This document shows positions 32,831 through 40,658 of a stretch of 64,000 nt of DNA, piece by piece (positions within the stretch are counted from its first letter, which is position 1; each line of letters opens with the position of its first letter). The notes under the pieces were generated by a model that had not been told where the DNA came from, did no database searches, and was given only the letters and a program-made list of their open reading frames with translations. This DNA is from Aeromicrobium sp. Sec7.5. GTDB taxonomy: Bacteria > Actinomycetota > Actinomycetes > Propionibacteriales > Nocardioidaceae. The stretch is from positions 310,001 to 374,000 of the forward strand of contig NZ_JBAJIJ010000001.1 of NCBI RefSeq assembly GCF_036867135.1, written 5' to 3'. The position numbers and the translations under genes are program-made.

Positions 32831-33882
32831 GCGCCGGCGAGACGCCGGCCGCCTGGCGCGACGGCCACGGGGGTGGTGACCCGCTCTACGCGGGCCGTCC
32901 GACCCCGGTCGACCGGGCCGACTACCCGACGCTGACCTACGAGGTCACGGGTCGCGTCGCTCGGCTGACCTTCAACCGCCCGGCCCAGGGCAATGCGATC
33001 ACGAACGACACGCCCCACGACCTCGCCCACGCGGTGGAGCGGGCCGACCTGGATCCGCGGGTCCACGTGATCCTCGTCAGCGGGCGCGGCAAGGGGTTCT
33101 GCGGGGGCTACGACCTGTCGATCTTCGCCGAGAGCGCCGCGACCCCGCCCGGTGCGGAGGGTGCGGAGGGGACGGTGCTGGACCCCGAGGTCCAGGCCCG
33201 CAACCACGATCCCGAGGGCACGTGGGACCCCATGGTCGACTACGCCATGATGAGCCGCTTCAACCGCGGGTTCTCGGCGCTGCTGCACGCCGACAAGCCC
33301 ACCGTCGTGAAGATCCACGGGTTCGCGGTGGCGGGGGGCAGCGACATCGCGCTGTTCGCCGACCAGATCATCTGCGCCGACGACGCCCGCATCGGCTACC
33401 CGCCCACCCGGGTCTGGGGCGTGCCCGCCGCTGGCATGTGGGCGCACCGCATCGGCGACGCCCGCGCCAAGCGGCTGCTGCTCACCGGCGACAGCCTCAC
33501 CGGCCGGCAGGCGGCCGAGTGGGGGCTGGCGGTCGAGTCGGTGCCGCCCGACGAGCTCGACGCGGCCACCGAGGACCTCGTGGGTCGCATCGCCCAGATG
33601 CCGGTCAACCAGCTGGTCATGGTCAAGCTCGCCCTCAACAGCGCACTCCTGGCGCAGGGCGTCGCGAACTCCGGCATGGTCAGCACCGTGTTCGACGGCG
33701 TCTCCCGGCACACCCGCGAGGGCTACGCGTTCCAGCAGCGTGCCGCGACGGTGGGCTTCCGCGAGGCGGTGCGCGAGCGTGACGAGCCGTTCGGCGACGC
33801 GAAGCCCAGACCGTCCAGCACGCCGTCCAGCACGCCGTCCAGCGCGCCGTCCAGCGCGCCGCAGGGCACGCCCGAGCCGTGA
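32827..33882 (+). CDS. Crotonase/enoyl-CoA hydratase family protein
   Basis: A 351-residue crotonase-fold protein. It has the oxyanion-hole segment SGRGKGFCGGYDLS, the second segment KIHGFAVAGGSDIALFADQI, and YPPTRVWGVPAAG. It is longer than typical (about 260 residues) because of an insertion after the first motif and a C-terminal tail made of four PSS(T/A) repeats encoded by a 12-bp tandem repeat. The GTG start overlaps the AidB-like stop and its stop overlaps the PaaX start. It probably hydrates the enoyl-CoA formed by the upstream dehydrogenase. Confidence 0.92.
   Translation: MSAGETPAAWRDGHGGGDPLYAGRPTPVDRADYPTLTYEVTGRVARLTFNRPAQGNAITNDTPHDLAHAVERADLDPRVHVILVSGRGKGFCGGYDLSIFAESAATPPGAEGAEGTVLDPEVQARNHDPEGTWDPMVDYAMMSRFNRGFSALLHADKPTVVKIHGFAVAGGSDIALFADQIICADDARIGYPPTRVWGVPAAGMWAHRIGDARAKRLLLTGDSLTGRQAAEWGLAVESVPPDELDAATEDLVGRIAQMPVNQLVMVKLALNSALLAQGVANSGMVSTVFDGVSRHTREGYAFQQRAATVGFREAVRERDEPFGDAKPRPSSTPSSTPSSAPSSAPQGTPEP
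33811..33858 (+). repeat. 12-bp tandem repeat inside crotonase C-terminus
   Basis: Four consecutive copies of CCGTCCAGC(A/G)CG, two ending ACG and two GCG, encode a PSST-PSST-PSSA-PSSA tail. The tail lies outside the crotonase fold and is likely disordered. Copy-number change here would alter tail length without a frameshift. Confidence 0.9.
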
Positions 33883-34595
33883 CGACGACACCGCAGGCGG
33901 TGCGGCCGCTGACCGCCCGTTCGGCGATCCTGAGCCTCCTGCTCGGCGCCCACCCGCCGGAGGCGCCCGGCAGCAGCATCGTCGGCTGGGGCCGCGCGCT
34001 CGGCGTGACCGAGCCGGCCGTCCGCGTCGCCCTGACCCGCATGGCCGCGGCGGGCGACCTCGACCGCACCGACTCCGTCTACCGCCTGAGCCCGCGGCTG
34101 CTGCGACGGCAGGAGCGCCAGGACGCGGCGATCGAGCAGCGCACGCTGCCGTGGAGCGGTGAGTGGCGCGCCGCCGCGATCACCGTCGTCGGGGCGAGCG
34201 CCGGCGCCCGTGCCGACCTGCGTCAGCGCCTGGGTGCCGCGCGGTTCGGCGAGCTGCGTGAGGGCTTCTGGATGCGACCGGACAATCTCGACGGTGCACC
34301 CGACCCCGCGGTGGCCGCGAGCGTGGAGGTCATGGCCGTGCGCCCCGAGCGCCCCGCAGCCGAGCTCGTACCGATGCTGTTCGACCTCGAGGGCTGGGCC
34401 GGGAGTGCGCACGAGCTCACGGCCTCGCTGGCCGCGGCCGAGCACCTGGCCGACCGCATCGCGATCGCGGCGGCCGTCGTGCGCCACCTGGTCGCCGACC
34501 CGCTGCTCCCGGAGGAGCTGCTGCCGTCGGACTGGCCCGGGCCCGGGCTGCGGAGCACGTACGCGACCTTCCGCGAGGAGCTCGTCAGCCGCTGA
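33879..34595 (+). CDS. PaaX family transcriptional regulator
   Basis: A 238-residue PaaX-type repressor. The N-terminal winged helix includes RALGVTEPAVRVALTRMAAAG (about residues 39-59, of which GVTEPAVRVALTRM is the core). It is followed by the PaaX dimerisation domain with REGFWMRPDNLD and a C-terminal DPLLPEELLPSDWPG. PaaX proteins bind acyl- or aryl-CoA effectors. Being the third gene of the aidB-like/crotonase operon (GTGA overlap), it probably regulates that operon. Confidence 0.92.
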   Translation: MTTTPQAVRPLTARSAILSLLLGAHPPEAPGSSIVGWGRALGVTEPAVRVALTRMAAAGDLDRTDSVYRLSPRLLRRQERQDAAIEQRTLPWSGEWRAAAITVVGASAGARADLRQRLGAARFGELREGFWMRPDNLDGAPDPAVAASVEVMAVRPERPAAELVPMLFDLEGWAGSAHELTASLAAAEHLADRIAIAAAVVRHLVADPLLPEELLPSDWPGPGLRSTYATFREELVSR

Positions 34596-34677
34596 ACGGC
34601 GTCGAGGGTCGCTTCCGGTGCCTGGCGCAGTGGGGTGGGCGCGGGGCAGACTCGGCACACCCACGGAGAGGCAGGAC

Positions 34678-36018
34678 ATGGCAGAGCAGGTGGACGTCGT
34701 GGTCGTCGGCGCGGGCGCGAGCGGGCTGGCAGCGGCAGCCGACCTGACGGCGCGCGGCCGGTCCGTCGCGGTGCTCGAGGCGCGCGACCGCATCGGCGGC
34801 AAGATCTGGACCGTGCCGCTGGCCGGCCATCCCGTCGACCTCGGTGCCCACTGGATCGGCCCCGGCCAGGACCGGATGTACGCCCTCGCCGGGCGGCTGG
34901 GCCTGACGGTCGAGCCCCAACGTCTGAAGGGACGGGCGGTCGCGCTGACGTCACGGGGCCGGCGCACGACCCGCAGCTCGCAGATCCCGCCCGTGCCGCT
35001 GCGCGCGAACCTCGAGATGCTCCGCCTCGGTATTCGCCTCGAACGGGCGGCCCGCCGCCTCGACCGGGACCAGCCGTGGGTCGGTGACGACCTGGCCGAG
35101 TCCGACGTGAACACCCTCGCCAGCCGGCCGCTGCGCCACCGGGACACGCGCGGGCTGCTGAGCATCATGACCCGCACGGTCGCGGGCGCAGAACCGGCCG
35201 AGATGTCCGAGCTCGGGGTCATGGCGCTCCGGCGCGGGTCCACGAGCCTGGCCCGACTCGTGAGCTTCAAGGGCGGGGCCCAGCAGGACCACCTGGTGGA
35301 GGGGATGGGCGCCGTCGTCGACGGTCTGGCCGAACCGGTCCGCCACCTCGTCCGCACCGGTCATCCGGTGGAGTCGGTCGACCAGCGGGGCGAGCAGGTC
35401 GTCGTCACGGCCGGCGGCGAGGAGGTCACGTGCCGGGCGGTCGTGGTGGCCACGGCTCCTCGGCAGCGCCGCGACATTCGCTGGTTCCCCGAGCTCCCGC
35501 TCGACCACCGCCACCTCACGGGGACCGGGCTCGGCGCCTACAGCAAGTTCGTGATCGCCTTCGATCGACCGTTCTGGCGCGACCGTGGGCTCTCCGGCCT
35601 CGTGCTCGGCCTCGACCACACCGTGCAGATGGTCGTCGACCTCGGCGCCGACGACGTCGGGCTGCTGGCGGCCTTCGTGACCGGTCAGCCGGCGCGCGAC
35701 CTCGCCCGGCTCGACGAGCCGGCCCGCCACGCCGCCGTGGCCGCCGACCTCGTCGCGGCACTCGGCCCGGCCGCAGCCGAGGAGCACTGGCGCGGCGTCG
35801 TGAGCCACCAGTGGCGCGAGGACCCGTGGAGCCGGGGCGCCCCCGTCACGGTGTTCGGGCCGGGCGCCTACCTCGCGGGTGCGCCGGCACTCGCACGCCC
35901 CCATGGCCGGGTGCACTGGGCCGGCACCGACTCGGCCAACCGGTGGTCGGGCTACGTCGAAGGCGCGCTGCAGGCCGGCGAGCGGGCCGCCGCCGAGGTC
36001 GACGCCCTGCTGGGCTGA
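34678..36018 (+). CDS. FAD-dependent amine oxidase
   Basis: A 446-residue flavin monoamine oxidase family protein. It has the FAD dinucleotide motif VVVVGAGASGLAAAADL, the second signature EARDRIGGKIWT, GAHWIGPGQDRMYAL, and the C-terminal FAD-binding segment VHWAGTDSANRWSGYVEGAL. It oxidises an amine to an imine/aldehyde with release of peroxide. The substrate is not defined. ATG chosen at 34678, the start of the Rossmann domain; the open frame upstream overlaps PaaX. Confidence 0.93.
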   Translation: MAEQVDVVVVGAGASGLAAAADLTARGRSVAVLEARDRIGGKIWTVPLAGHPVDLGAHWIGPGQDRMYALAGRLGLTVEPQRLKGRAVALTSRGRRTTRSSQIPPVPLRANLEMLRLGIRLERAARRLDRDQPWVGDDLAESDVNTLASRPLRHRDTRGLLSIMTRTVAGAEPAEMSELGVMALRRGSTSLARLVSFKGGAQQDHLVEGMGAVVDGLAEPVRHLVRTGHPVESVDQRGEQVVVTAGGEEVTCRAVVVATAPRQRRDIRWFPELPLDHRHLTGTGLGAYSKFVIAFDRPFWRDRGLSGLVLGLDHTVQMVVDLGADDVGLLAAFVTGQPARDLARLDEPARHAAVAADLVAALGPAAAEEHWRGVVSHQWREDPWSRGAPVTVFGPGAYLAGAPALARPHGRVHWAGTDSANRWSGYVEGALQAGERAAAEVDALLG

Positions 36019-36030
36019 CGACCGGGTCGC

Positions 36031-36774
36031 CTACCGCAGGGAGTACGTCACGACCGACACGGCCACGTACTGCGCGACGAAGGCCAGGACCGTGCAGAGG
36101 TGGAAGATCTCGTGGAACCCGAACGTCTCGGGCAGCGGGTTCGGGCGCTTCGACGCGTAGACCACGCCGCCGATCGTGTAGATCACGCCGCCGGAGGCCA
36201 CCAGGGCCAGGGCCGCGACGTTGACCCACGTGGGGAACTGGTCGGCGCCGTCGATGAACGCCGGGATGAACGGCAGGGCGAGCCAGCCGAGCGCGATGTA
36301 CAGGACCGTGAACACCCACCGTGGCGCCTCGATCCACAGCACGCGCAGCACCGAGCTGACCACCGCGGTCACCCACACCGTGCCCAGCAGCCACCAGCGC
36401 GCACCCCCGTCGAGGTACAGGATCGCGAACGGCGTATAGGTGCCGGCGATCAGGACGTAGATGTTGGCGTGGTCGAACCGCCGCCAGAACGCCCACAGAC
36501 GGATCTCCCACGTGCCGCGGTGGTACGTGGCCGAGACCGTGAACAGCAGGATCGCGCTCACGACGTAGATCGAGGATCCCCACCGGGTCGCGGCGGTGGG
36601 GGACAACACGACGAGCACCACGGCCGCGGCGAGCAGGAACGGCAGGAAGCCGGCGTGCACCCAGCCGCGCAGACGCGGCTTCAGCTCGGCGATCTTGTCG
36701 GCCATGCCGCGGGTCCGACGGTCGACGGGTGCCGCCTCGTCGGGTTCGGCGCCACCTGCTGCGATCTCGCCCAT
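36031..36774 (-). CDS. Hemolysin III family (PAQR-like) membrane protein
   Basis: A 247-residue protein with seven membrane segments and the PAQR/hemolysin III signature residues: SATYHRGTWEIRLWAFWRRF-DHANIY (shown in two pieces) and FGFHEIFHLCTVLAFVAQY, with the conserved Ser/His/Asp/His positions of the putative zinc site. I chose ATG 36774 (MGEIAAGG); another in-frame ATG lies 45 bp upstream. Function in bacteria is unsettled; homologues affect membrane fluidity. Confidence 0.9.
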   Translation of the reverse strand: MGEIAAGGAEPDEAAPVDRRTRGMADKIAELKPRLRGWVHAGFLPFLLAAAVVLVVLSPTAATRWGSSIYVVSAILLFTVSATYHRGTWEIRLWAFWRRFDHANIYVLIAGTYTPFAILYLDGGARWWLLGTVWVTAVVSSVLRVLWIEAPRWVFTVLYIALGWLALPFIPAFIDGADQFPTWVNVAALALVASGGVIYTIGGVVYASKRPNPLPETFGFHEIFHLCTVLAFVAQYVAVSVVTYSLR

Positions 36775-36849
36775 GGCCTCGTCCTGTCGTCGTGTGCGAC
36801 TGGTGCGTCGCGACGTCACGCCCAGCGTCCCACGGGTGGGAGCCAGCGG

Positions 36850-37551
36850 TCAGGCGTCTGGGGCCGTCGTCGTGCCGCGCCGACGCAGCCGGACGAGCGT
36901 CGTCGTGCCGACCAGGAGCTCGAAGGCCGTGACGGTGTAGACGGCCAGCCGCTCCCAGACGCCGTCGGGGAGAACGTCGACGGCGGTCGATCCGCTGTCG
37001 AGCACCAGGGCGATCGTGCCGAGGAGACCGACGACGCCCAGGGCCATGAAGGCGGCCCCCAGCCGCCGCAGGTCGGCGGAGCGGCGGGCCGCGAGCCCCG
37101 CCACGATCACGGTGAGATTGCCCCCGACGATCGCCATCGCGGCGCCGATGCCGTGCAGCGCCCCGATGCCGTTGTCGACGTTGGCCTGGCCGCTGTTGAC
37201 GACGCCCACGAGGACGATGCCGATCCCGTGGGTCACGGCGAGGGCCAGGAAGGTCCGGCGGTGGGCGCTGCCGAGGACCGGGACCGCCAGCAGGGCCGCC
37301 GCGACGAAGAACACACCGCTCAGCACGAAGCCCGTGTTCATGACCAGGTGCAGGGGGGAGTCGATCGCGCGTCCGCCGGACGTCTCGACCTGGGGGATCC
37401 CGAGGTCGCTGATGTAGTTGGTGGCGTACGAATAGCCCGGGAACGCGGCGGCTGCGACGGCCTCGGACACGACGTAGACCACGCCCGCCGCGATCCAGCA
37501 GGCCGCAGCGGCGCGACCCGCGCGGGGTGGTCTCACGACGTCGGTGTCCAT
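36850..37551 (-). CDS. DUF998 family membrane protein
   Basis: A 233-residue polytopic membrane protein with six probable helices. The segment FPGYSYATNYISDLGIPQ is the recognisable DUF998 signature between the first two helices. No function is known. The ATG at 37551 is 132 bp from the divergent GAF-ANTAR gene, so the two may share a regulatory region, although I see no palindrome there. Confidence 0.88.
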   Translation of the reverse strand: MDTDVVRPPRAGRAAAACWIAAGVVYVVSEAVAAAAFPGYSYATNYISDLGIPQVETSGGRAIDSPLHLVMNTGFVLSGVFFVAAALLAVPVLGSAHRRTFLALAVTHGIGIVLVGVVNSGQANVDNGIGALHGIGAAMAIVGGNLTVIVAGLAARRSADLRRLGAAFMALGVVGLLGTIALVLDSGSTAVDVLPDGVWERLAVYTVTAFELLVGTTTLVRLRRRGTTTAPDA

Positions 37552-37683
37552 GTCCCGACGACGGTATCGACTCCGTGCGGTGCCGGCAGGTCAGCGGATC
37601 CTGACCTGAAGGGCGGACCCACTTTCGGTAACATCGTTGACGGTCATGCAGTCGGCCGAGATCCCTTCCGAGACGGAGGAACC

Positions 37684-38403
37684 ATGGATCGTGCTGCCCA
37701 CGAAGCAGCGCAGCGCGTCACCGACGCCATCCGCGACGTTCGCACCGACCAGGGCCTCGAGGCCACGATCGACGACATCGTCCGCCGCACGCTCGAGGTG
37801 CTGCCGGGCTGTGACGCCGTGAGCCTCGCCGTGGTGGCGAACCACACCCGCGCGATCGACGCGTACTCCGCCAGCCGGCCGGAGCTCGAGTCGCTCGACC
37901 GCCTGCAGTTCCGGCTCGGCGAGGGCCCCGCGATCGACGCCACGGCGCAGATGCAGGTCGTGGAGTCCTCCGACCTTGCCCGCGAGTCCCGGTGGGACCG
38001 GTGGCGCTCCGCCGCGGTGGCCGACGAGGGGTTCCAGGCGGTGCGCGCCCTGCCGATCCACGTCGCGGGGCGCCCGTACGGCACCCTCCTCTCGTACGGC
38101 ACCGCCCACCCTCTTCCGGGCGGCGACCAGATCGTCACGCACCTCTGGGCCGCGCACGTCGCGTCGGCGGTCGCCGCGGCGCACGCCCGGGCGGGGCTCG
38201 AGGTCGCCGTCGACTCCCGCACCACGATCGGCGTCGCGATCGGGATGCTGATGGTCCAGTACGGCATCGACCGCGATCGCGCGTTCGACGTCCTGAAGCG
38301 CACCTCGCAGTCCGCCAACCGCAAGCTGACGGCCGTCGTCGAGGCGTACATCGAGACCCGCCGCCTCCCCGGCATCGAGCGCGAGCCGCTCCCGCGACTG
38401 TGA
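37684..38403 (+). CDS. GAF-ANTAR domain regulator 1
   Basis: A 239-residue protein with an N-terminal GAF sensor (about residues 15-165; LQFRLGEGPAIDA and VRALPIHVAGRPYGTLL) and a C-terminal ANTAR RNA-binding helical domain (GVAIGMLMVQYGIDRDRAFD, then LKRTSQSANRKL). ANTAR proteins act as transcription antiterminators by stabilising a two-hairpin RNA. The ATG at 37684 was chosen over a longer frame that runs through DUF998 antisense. A paralogue lies 0.6 kb downstream, with an ATPase between them. Confidence 0.93.
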   Translation: MDRAAHEAAQRVTDAIRDVRTDQGLEATIDDIVRRTLEVLPGCDAVSLAVVANHTRAIDAYSASRPELESLDRLQFRLGEGPAIDATAQMQVVESSDLARESRWDRWRSAAVADEGFQAVRALPIHVAGRPYGTLLSYGTAHPLPGGDQIVTHLWAAHVASAVAAAHARAGLEVAVDSRTTIGVAIGMLMVQYGIDRDRAFDVLKRTSQSANRKLTAVVEAYIETRRLPGIEREPLPRL

Positions 38404-38459
38404 CCGACGACGTGGACGTTCAGGGAGCGCGAGGTCTCGGCTCCGCCTACCCTCGAGGC

Positions 38460-38906
38460 ATGAGTTCAGCGGGCGGGTCGGGTCGCGGCCCGGACGACCC
38501 CTGGACCGTGCTGCGCCTGCCCTTCGACACGGCGGCTCCGCGGGCGGCGCGCCGTCACCTGCTGGACGAGCTCACGCGGTCTGGTCTGCGCGACGCCGTG
38601 ATCGTCGACGCGCAGGTCGTCCTGGCCGAGCTCGTCAACAACGGCGTCGAGCACGGTGAGCCGGGCCCCGGCGGCACGATCGAGATCTCCTGGCGCATCC
38701 TCGACGACCACCTGCGCCTGAGCGTCTGCGACGGCGGCAGTGCGAGCGAGCTGCGCCCGATGGAGTTCACCGACCACAGCCTCCGCGGCCGGGGCCTGGC
38801 GATCATCGACCAGCTGGCCGACCGCTGGACGTTCGATGCCACTCAAGGCACGCGCATCACGGTCGAGCTCGACTACAGCAACGAGGACACGGTCACCTCG
38901 GACTGA
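38460..38906 (+). CDS. RsbW-like anti-sigma / serine-kinase-type ATP-binding protein
   Basis: A 148-residue GHKL ATPase domain protein. The N-box is LAELVNNGVEHG, the G1 box CDGGSA and the G2 box LRGRGLAIIDQLADRW. This is the layout of small actinobacterial anti-sigma-factor kinases related to RsbW/SpoIIAB. No sigma factor or anti-anti-sigma partner is adjacent. Its place between two GAF-ANTAR genes suggests that it belongs to a signalling set, perhaps controlling an ANTAR protein or a distant sigma factor. Confidence 0.9.
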   Translation: MSSAGGSGRGPDDPWTVLRLPFDTAAPRAARRHLLDELTRSGLRDAVIVDAQVVLAELVNNGVEHGEPGPGGTIEISWRILDDHLRLSVCDGGSASELRPMEFTDHSLRGRGLAIIDQLADRWTFDATQGTRITVELDYSNEDTVTSD

Positions 38907-38961
38907 CGGCCGCGGGCGAGGGTCAGCGTAGAGTCGGGAGATCATGTCGAGGAGGTAGGCC

Positions 38962-39669
38962 GTGGACGTCGCCAGGACGCTCGCCGCGATGGCGGTGGAG
39001 CTCGAGCAGGAGCGCGATCCCGAGACCGTGCTCGACCGGGTGAGCCACTACGCGCGACTCGTCCTGGACGCCGACGACGCCGGGGTGCTGCGCATCCACA
39101 CGCGCTCGCGCGTCGCCACCCCGGCCGCCACGTCCGACCTGGTCAACCGTGCGCACCAGCTGCAGATCGACTTCGACGAGGGGCCGTGCCTCGACGCGAT
39201 CGAGGGTCGCGCCACCTATGTGACCAACGACGTCCGCCGCGATCCCCGCTGGCCCCAGTGGGGTCCTGCGGCGGCCGAGATCGGCGTGCTCAGCGCTGTG
39301 GGCGTGCGCCTCGCGACCCGCGACCGCGGGTACGGGTCGCTCAACATCTACGCCCAGCGCGTCGACGCCTTCACCGACCGTGACGCCGAGGTCGCCGAGA
39401 TGCTCGCAGCCCACGCCACGGCCGCCTTCGCCGCGGCTCACGAGCTGGAGGGGCTCCGGACGGCGTTGGAGTCGCGGTCGATCATCGGGCAGGCCCAGGG
39501 CATCCTCATGCAGAAGTTCGACATCGACTCCGATGCGGCCTTCGAGTTCCTCAAGCGCATCTCGCAGCACGAGAATCGCAAGCTCGTGACGCTCGCCGAG
39601 GCCATCGTCGTGCAGCGTGACTCGAACGCACGCCCCGCTCCGGCCGGCGACGCCGGTCAGACGACATAG
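38962..39669 (+). CDS. GAF-ANTAR domain regulator 2
   Basis: A 235-residue paralogue of the protein at 37684-38403. The GAF domain occupies about residues 15-160 (IDFDEGPCLDAIEGRATYV). The ANTAR domain follows (IIGQAQGILMQKFDIDSDAA, then FEFLKRISQHENRKL). The GTG start has a strong AGGAGGT ribosome site. It overlaps the convergent epimerase gene by 13 bp at the 3' end. The GAF ligand and RNA target are unknown. Confidence 0.93.
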   Translation: MDVARTLAAMAVELEQERDPETVLDRVSHYARLVLDADDAGVLRIHTRSRVATPAATSDLVNRAHQLQIDFDEGPCLDAIEGRATYVTNDVRRDPRWPQWGPAAAEIGVLSAVGVRLATRDRGYGSLNIYAQRVDAFTDRDAEVAEMLAAHATAAFAAAHELEGLRTALESRSIIGQAQGILMQKFDIDSDAAFEFLKRISQHENRKLVTLAEAIVVQRDSNARPAPAGDAGQTT

Positions 39670-40472
39670 CCCTCGCGGTAGGTGGGGTACGCCGGGCGCC
39701 AGCCGCTCGCACGCAACCGGGCGTTCGACAGCCGCTTGCCGTGGCCGCGCGCGGGGGCAGCGGCCTCGGGGGCGGGCAGGCCCAGCTGGTTCGCGACGTG
39801 GGCGGCGACGTCGCCGAGCAGCGACGGCTCGTCGTCCGTGCCCACGTAGAGCGCCTCGGGCGCCTCATCGCGGGTGAGCAGGTGCACGACCGCCGCCGCG
39901 GCGTCATCGCGGTGGATGCGGTTGGTCCACCGGTGGGGGTCGTCGAACGTGCCCTCGCGCACCTGGGTCACCAGGCGCCCGGTCTCACCGCGGTACAGGC
40001 CGGACAGGCGCAGCACGGTGCCGTGGGGCAGGCGTTCGGCGAAGGCCTGCTCGGCCTCGAGCAGCACGCGGGCGGGGGCGTCGGCGGGCTCGGCGGGCGA
40101 CGCCTCGTCGAGCACGGGATCCGGGGCGGCGTCGCCGTAGACGCCGGTCGAGGAGACCAGCACCGCGCGTCGTGGCGTCTGACCGGCGGCCGTGAGGGCG
40201 TCGAGTGCCCGGATCAACCCGTCGACGTACGTCGCGCGGTACGACTCCTCGGTGCGCGGCCGGGCCGTGAGCGCGACCACCAGCAGGTCGACGTCGAGCC
40301 CGGTCAGGTCAGGGCCCGTCACGGTGAGATCGGCGGAGATGCCGTGCATCGGTGACGCCACGAGGTCACCGCGGCGGCGCACGGCGGTGACCTCGTGCCC
40401 GAGCGCGGCGAGCCGGATCCCGACGTCGGACCCGAGGTCACCGGCACCGATCAGCAGGGCGTGGGAGGTCAT
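39657..40472 (-). CDS. NAD(P)-dependent epimerase/dehydratase-like (YeeZ-type) protein
   Basis: A 271-residue atypical/extended SDR protein. The Rossmann motif is LLIGAGDLGSDVGIRLAALG, followed by VLVSSTGVYGDA and a C-terminal NRIHRDDAAAAVVHLL as in NAD-dependent epimerases of the YeeZ group. The canonical YxxxK is not clear. Its reaction is unknown. Its start region faces the hairpin cluster downstream of glgB; the 3' end overlaps the GAF-ANTAR gene by 13 bp. Confidence 0.88.
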   Translation of the reverse strand: MTSHALLIGAGDLGSDVGIRLAALGHEVTAVRRRGDLVASPMHGISADLTVTGPDLTGLDVDLLVVALTARPRTEESYRATYVDGLIRALDALTAAGQTPRRAVLVSSTGVYGDAAPDPVLDEASPAEPADAPARVLLEAEQAFAERLPHGTVLRLSGLYRGETGRLVTQVREGTFDDPHRWTNRIHRDDAAAAVVHLLTRDEAPEALYVGTDDEPSLLGDVAAHVANQLGLPAPEAAAPARGHGKRLSNARLRASGWRPAYPTYREGYVV

Positions 40473-40516
40473 GCGCCGAGGCTAGCCGCCACCGGCACGT
40501 GGCGCCTCGGGCCGGG

Positions 40517-40651
40517 GCGGTGAGCCTTCCACCGTGGGAAGCTGCCTGCCTGGGCGGGCGGTGAGTGTTCCACCGCCCCAGCGTTCGGGCGGTGGAACAC
40601 TCACCGCCCCCGCCGGGGGCCGCCGTCATGCGGTGGAACACTCACCGCCCC
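40517..40651. repeat. GCGGTGAG-type hairpin cluster 3' of glgB
   Basis: Four copies of a roughly 20-bp unit occur: forward at 40517-40534 (GCGGTGAGCCTTCCACCG) and 40556-40578, reverse at 40587-40609 and 40630-40651 (core GCGGTGGAACACTCACCGCC). The second and third are exact 23-bp reverse complements with an 8-nt loop, so a very stable stem forms. The cluster begins 8 bp past the glgB stop when read in the direction of transcription. The outer GCGGTGAG matches the katA and treY hairpins. Confidence 0.88.
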
Positions 40652-40658
40652 ACCGGGG

